Source: Bacteriovoracaceae bacterium UBA2428 (GTDB lineage: Bacteria; Bdellovibrionota; UBA2428). Taken from it: 6,723 bases of DNA. Numbering within the stretch: position 1 is the first letter of the stretch; each line of letters begins with the position of its first letter. The notes under the pieces are model-generated. The model ran no database searches. It was not told where the DNA came from and saw only the letters and a list, made by a program, of their open reading frames with translations. Made by a program: the position numbers and the translations under genes. Below are positions 5,979 through 6,723 of the stretch, one piece after another. The stretch spans positions 2,350 through 9,072 of the forward strand of contig DDRA01000173.1 in NCBI GenBank assembly GCA_002343545.1, written 5' to 3'.

Positions 5979-6723
5979 GCCCCCTGTCGAGCGCGCTTCA
6001 CCACGTCATCTTCGCCTCGAGTGCTGCCGAGCACCTGCGCTTTCGTCTGCGCGGAGGCCGGCTCGAGGCCGAGCAAAAGCGCCGCCTGAGAGAGGTGCTC
6101 CAAAGCGCGGGCCAGGGTGCTTACCATCGCGGGCAAGGCTGGGATCGCATCACCTCTTATGAAGAATTTCGGCAGCGCGTTCCGCTCAGCCGCTATGCCG
6201 ACTGGCAGCCGCTCATCACCGCCGATCGCGAGCGCAAGGCCGGCAACATGCCCCCCTGCGAGCGGTACCAACCCACGAGCGGGTCAACCTCGGCTCGAAA
6301 GTGGGTGCCCTACAGCCGCGCCTATCTAGCCGAGATCAATCGTGCGATCAGCGTTTGGATGCACGAGCTCTATCGCGCCTATCCCGGAATCCGCGGAGGC
6401 AAACACTATTGGTCGTTGTCGTGGTTCCCGACGGAGCTGCGCGCGCAACTCTCGGAGAACAGCGACCTCCAGCACCTGCCGTGGCTAAAGCGAGCGGTGC
6501 TCTCAAGAGTGCAGGCGGTGCCAGACGAGCTCGCGTTTCTCGCAAGTTCCGATGATTCCAAGGTTGCAACCCTCGCCTATCTCGCCGCCGCCGAGGACCT
6601 CTCGTTCATTTCGGTGTGGAGCCCGACTTTTTTGCTCGAGATGCTCAAGAGCCTCGCGCGCGAGCGAGTCCGCTTGGCCGAAGTGCTGGCGACGGGGCGC
6701 TGGGAGCTTGCGGTGAAAGCGCC
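5975..6723 (+). CDS. GH3-family acyl-adenylating amide synthetase-like enzyme (3' end missing)
   Basis: The start ATG at 5975 overlaps the oxygenase stop (ATGA), and 249 codons are open to the window edge, about half of a usual 500-600 residue GH3 protein. Matching features: an N-terminal helical region; YEEFRQRVPLSRYADWQPLI at 62-81, like the GH3 segment that enters the substrate pocket; RYQPTSGSTSARKWVPYS at 97-114, the Ser/Thr/Gly-rich ATP/AMP-binding motif (usually TSSGTS followed by a Lys-Pro pair); and ISVWSPTFLLEML at 212-224, where GH3 proteins have a similar VWSPS stretch. The family belongs to the ANL adenylating enzymes: it activates a carboxylate with ATP and passes the acyl group to an amine, classically an amino acid in plants. 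Bacterial members are found with specialised metabolism, often with unknown products. Coupling to the Rieske gene suggests it acts on the oxidised product or its precursor. The C-terminal domain is outside the window. Family call good, substrate unknown. Confidence 0.85.
   Translation, partial: MSPLSSALHHVIFASSAAEHLRFRLRGGRLEAEQKRRLREVLQSAGQGAYHRGQGWDRITSYEEFRQRVPLSRYADWQPLITADRERKAGNMPPCERYQPTSGSTSARKWVPYSRAYLAEINRAISVWMHELYRAYPGIRGGKHYWSLSWFPTELRAQLSENSDLQHLPWLKRAVLSRVQAVPDELAFLASSDDSKVATLAYLAAAEDLSFISVWSPTFLLEMLKSLARERVRLAEVLATGRWELAVKA

Noticed and set aside
1..6723. CRISPR array or tandem repeats
   Set aside because: I found no regularly spaced direct repeats anywhere in the window.

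Overview
This is a GC-rich bacterial chromosomal window that changes character near position 3,420. The left half (1-3,413) is very GC-rich and resembles a stable chromosomal backbone. The right half (about 3,420-6,723) is visibly poorer in GC, at least up to about 5,950. It begins with a decayed transposase and then carries a three-gene, tightly packed operon that looks like secondary or specialised metabolism. The long, cysteine-containing, beta-rich lipoprotein with a minimal signal peptide would fit a Gram-negative organism such as a GC-rich Bdellovibrionota or deltaproteobacterial lineage. That placement is a weak inference; no marker gene is present.

Left half: (1) the 3' part of a C45-type Ntn-hydrolase (penicillin acyltransferase-like), running in from the left edge and ending at 1473; (2) facing it, only 15 bases away, a 451-residue lipoprotein on the minus strand (1489-2844) with a clear lipobox and a good Shine-Dalgarno; (3) across a 115-base divergent gap, a 62-residue two-helix membrane protein (2960-3148); (4) 25 bases further on, a DUF1653 family protein (3174-3413), followed by a hairpin that may end the transcript.

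Junction: 3438-3714 (minus strand) holds the C-terminal piece of a DDE/integrase-type transposase. It has lost its N-terminal and catalytic part and has an internal frame-breaking deletion. Next comes about 424 bases (3715-4138) with no convincing gene. The last part of that stretch can fold into two nested stem-loops just ahead of the next gene.

Right half: a gene for a GNAT-like protein (4139-4945), a dicamba-monooxygenase/vanillate-demethylase type Rieske non-haem iron oxygenase (4956-5978), and the 5' part of a GH3-family acyl-adenylating enzyme (from 5975, overlapping the oxygenase stop by ATGA and running off the right edge). Spacings of 10 bases and -4 bases indicate one transcript. 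My reading is a small-molecule pathway in which the Rieske enzyme oxidises a scaffold, the GH3 enzyme activates a carboxylate as the acyl-adenylate and probably joins it to an amine, and the GNAT-like protein transfers an acyl group or acts on the product. The product is not known. This operon, next to a transposase scar, is the most interesting part of the window.
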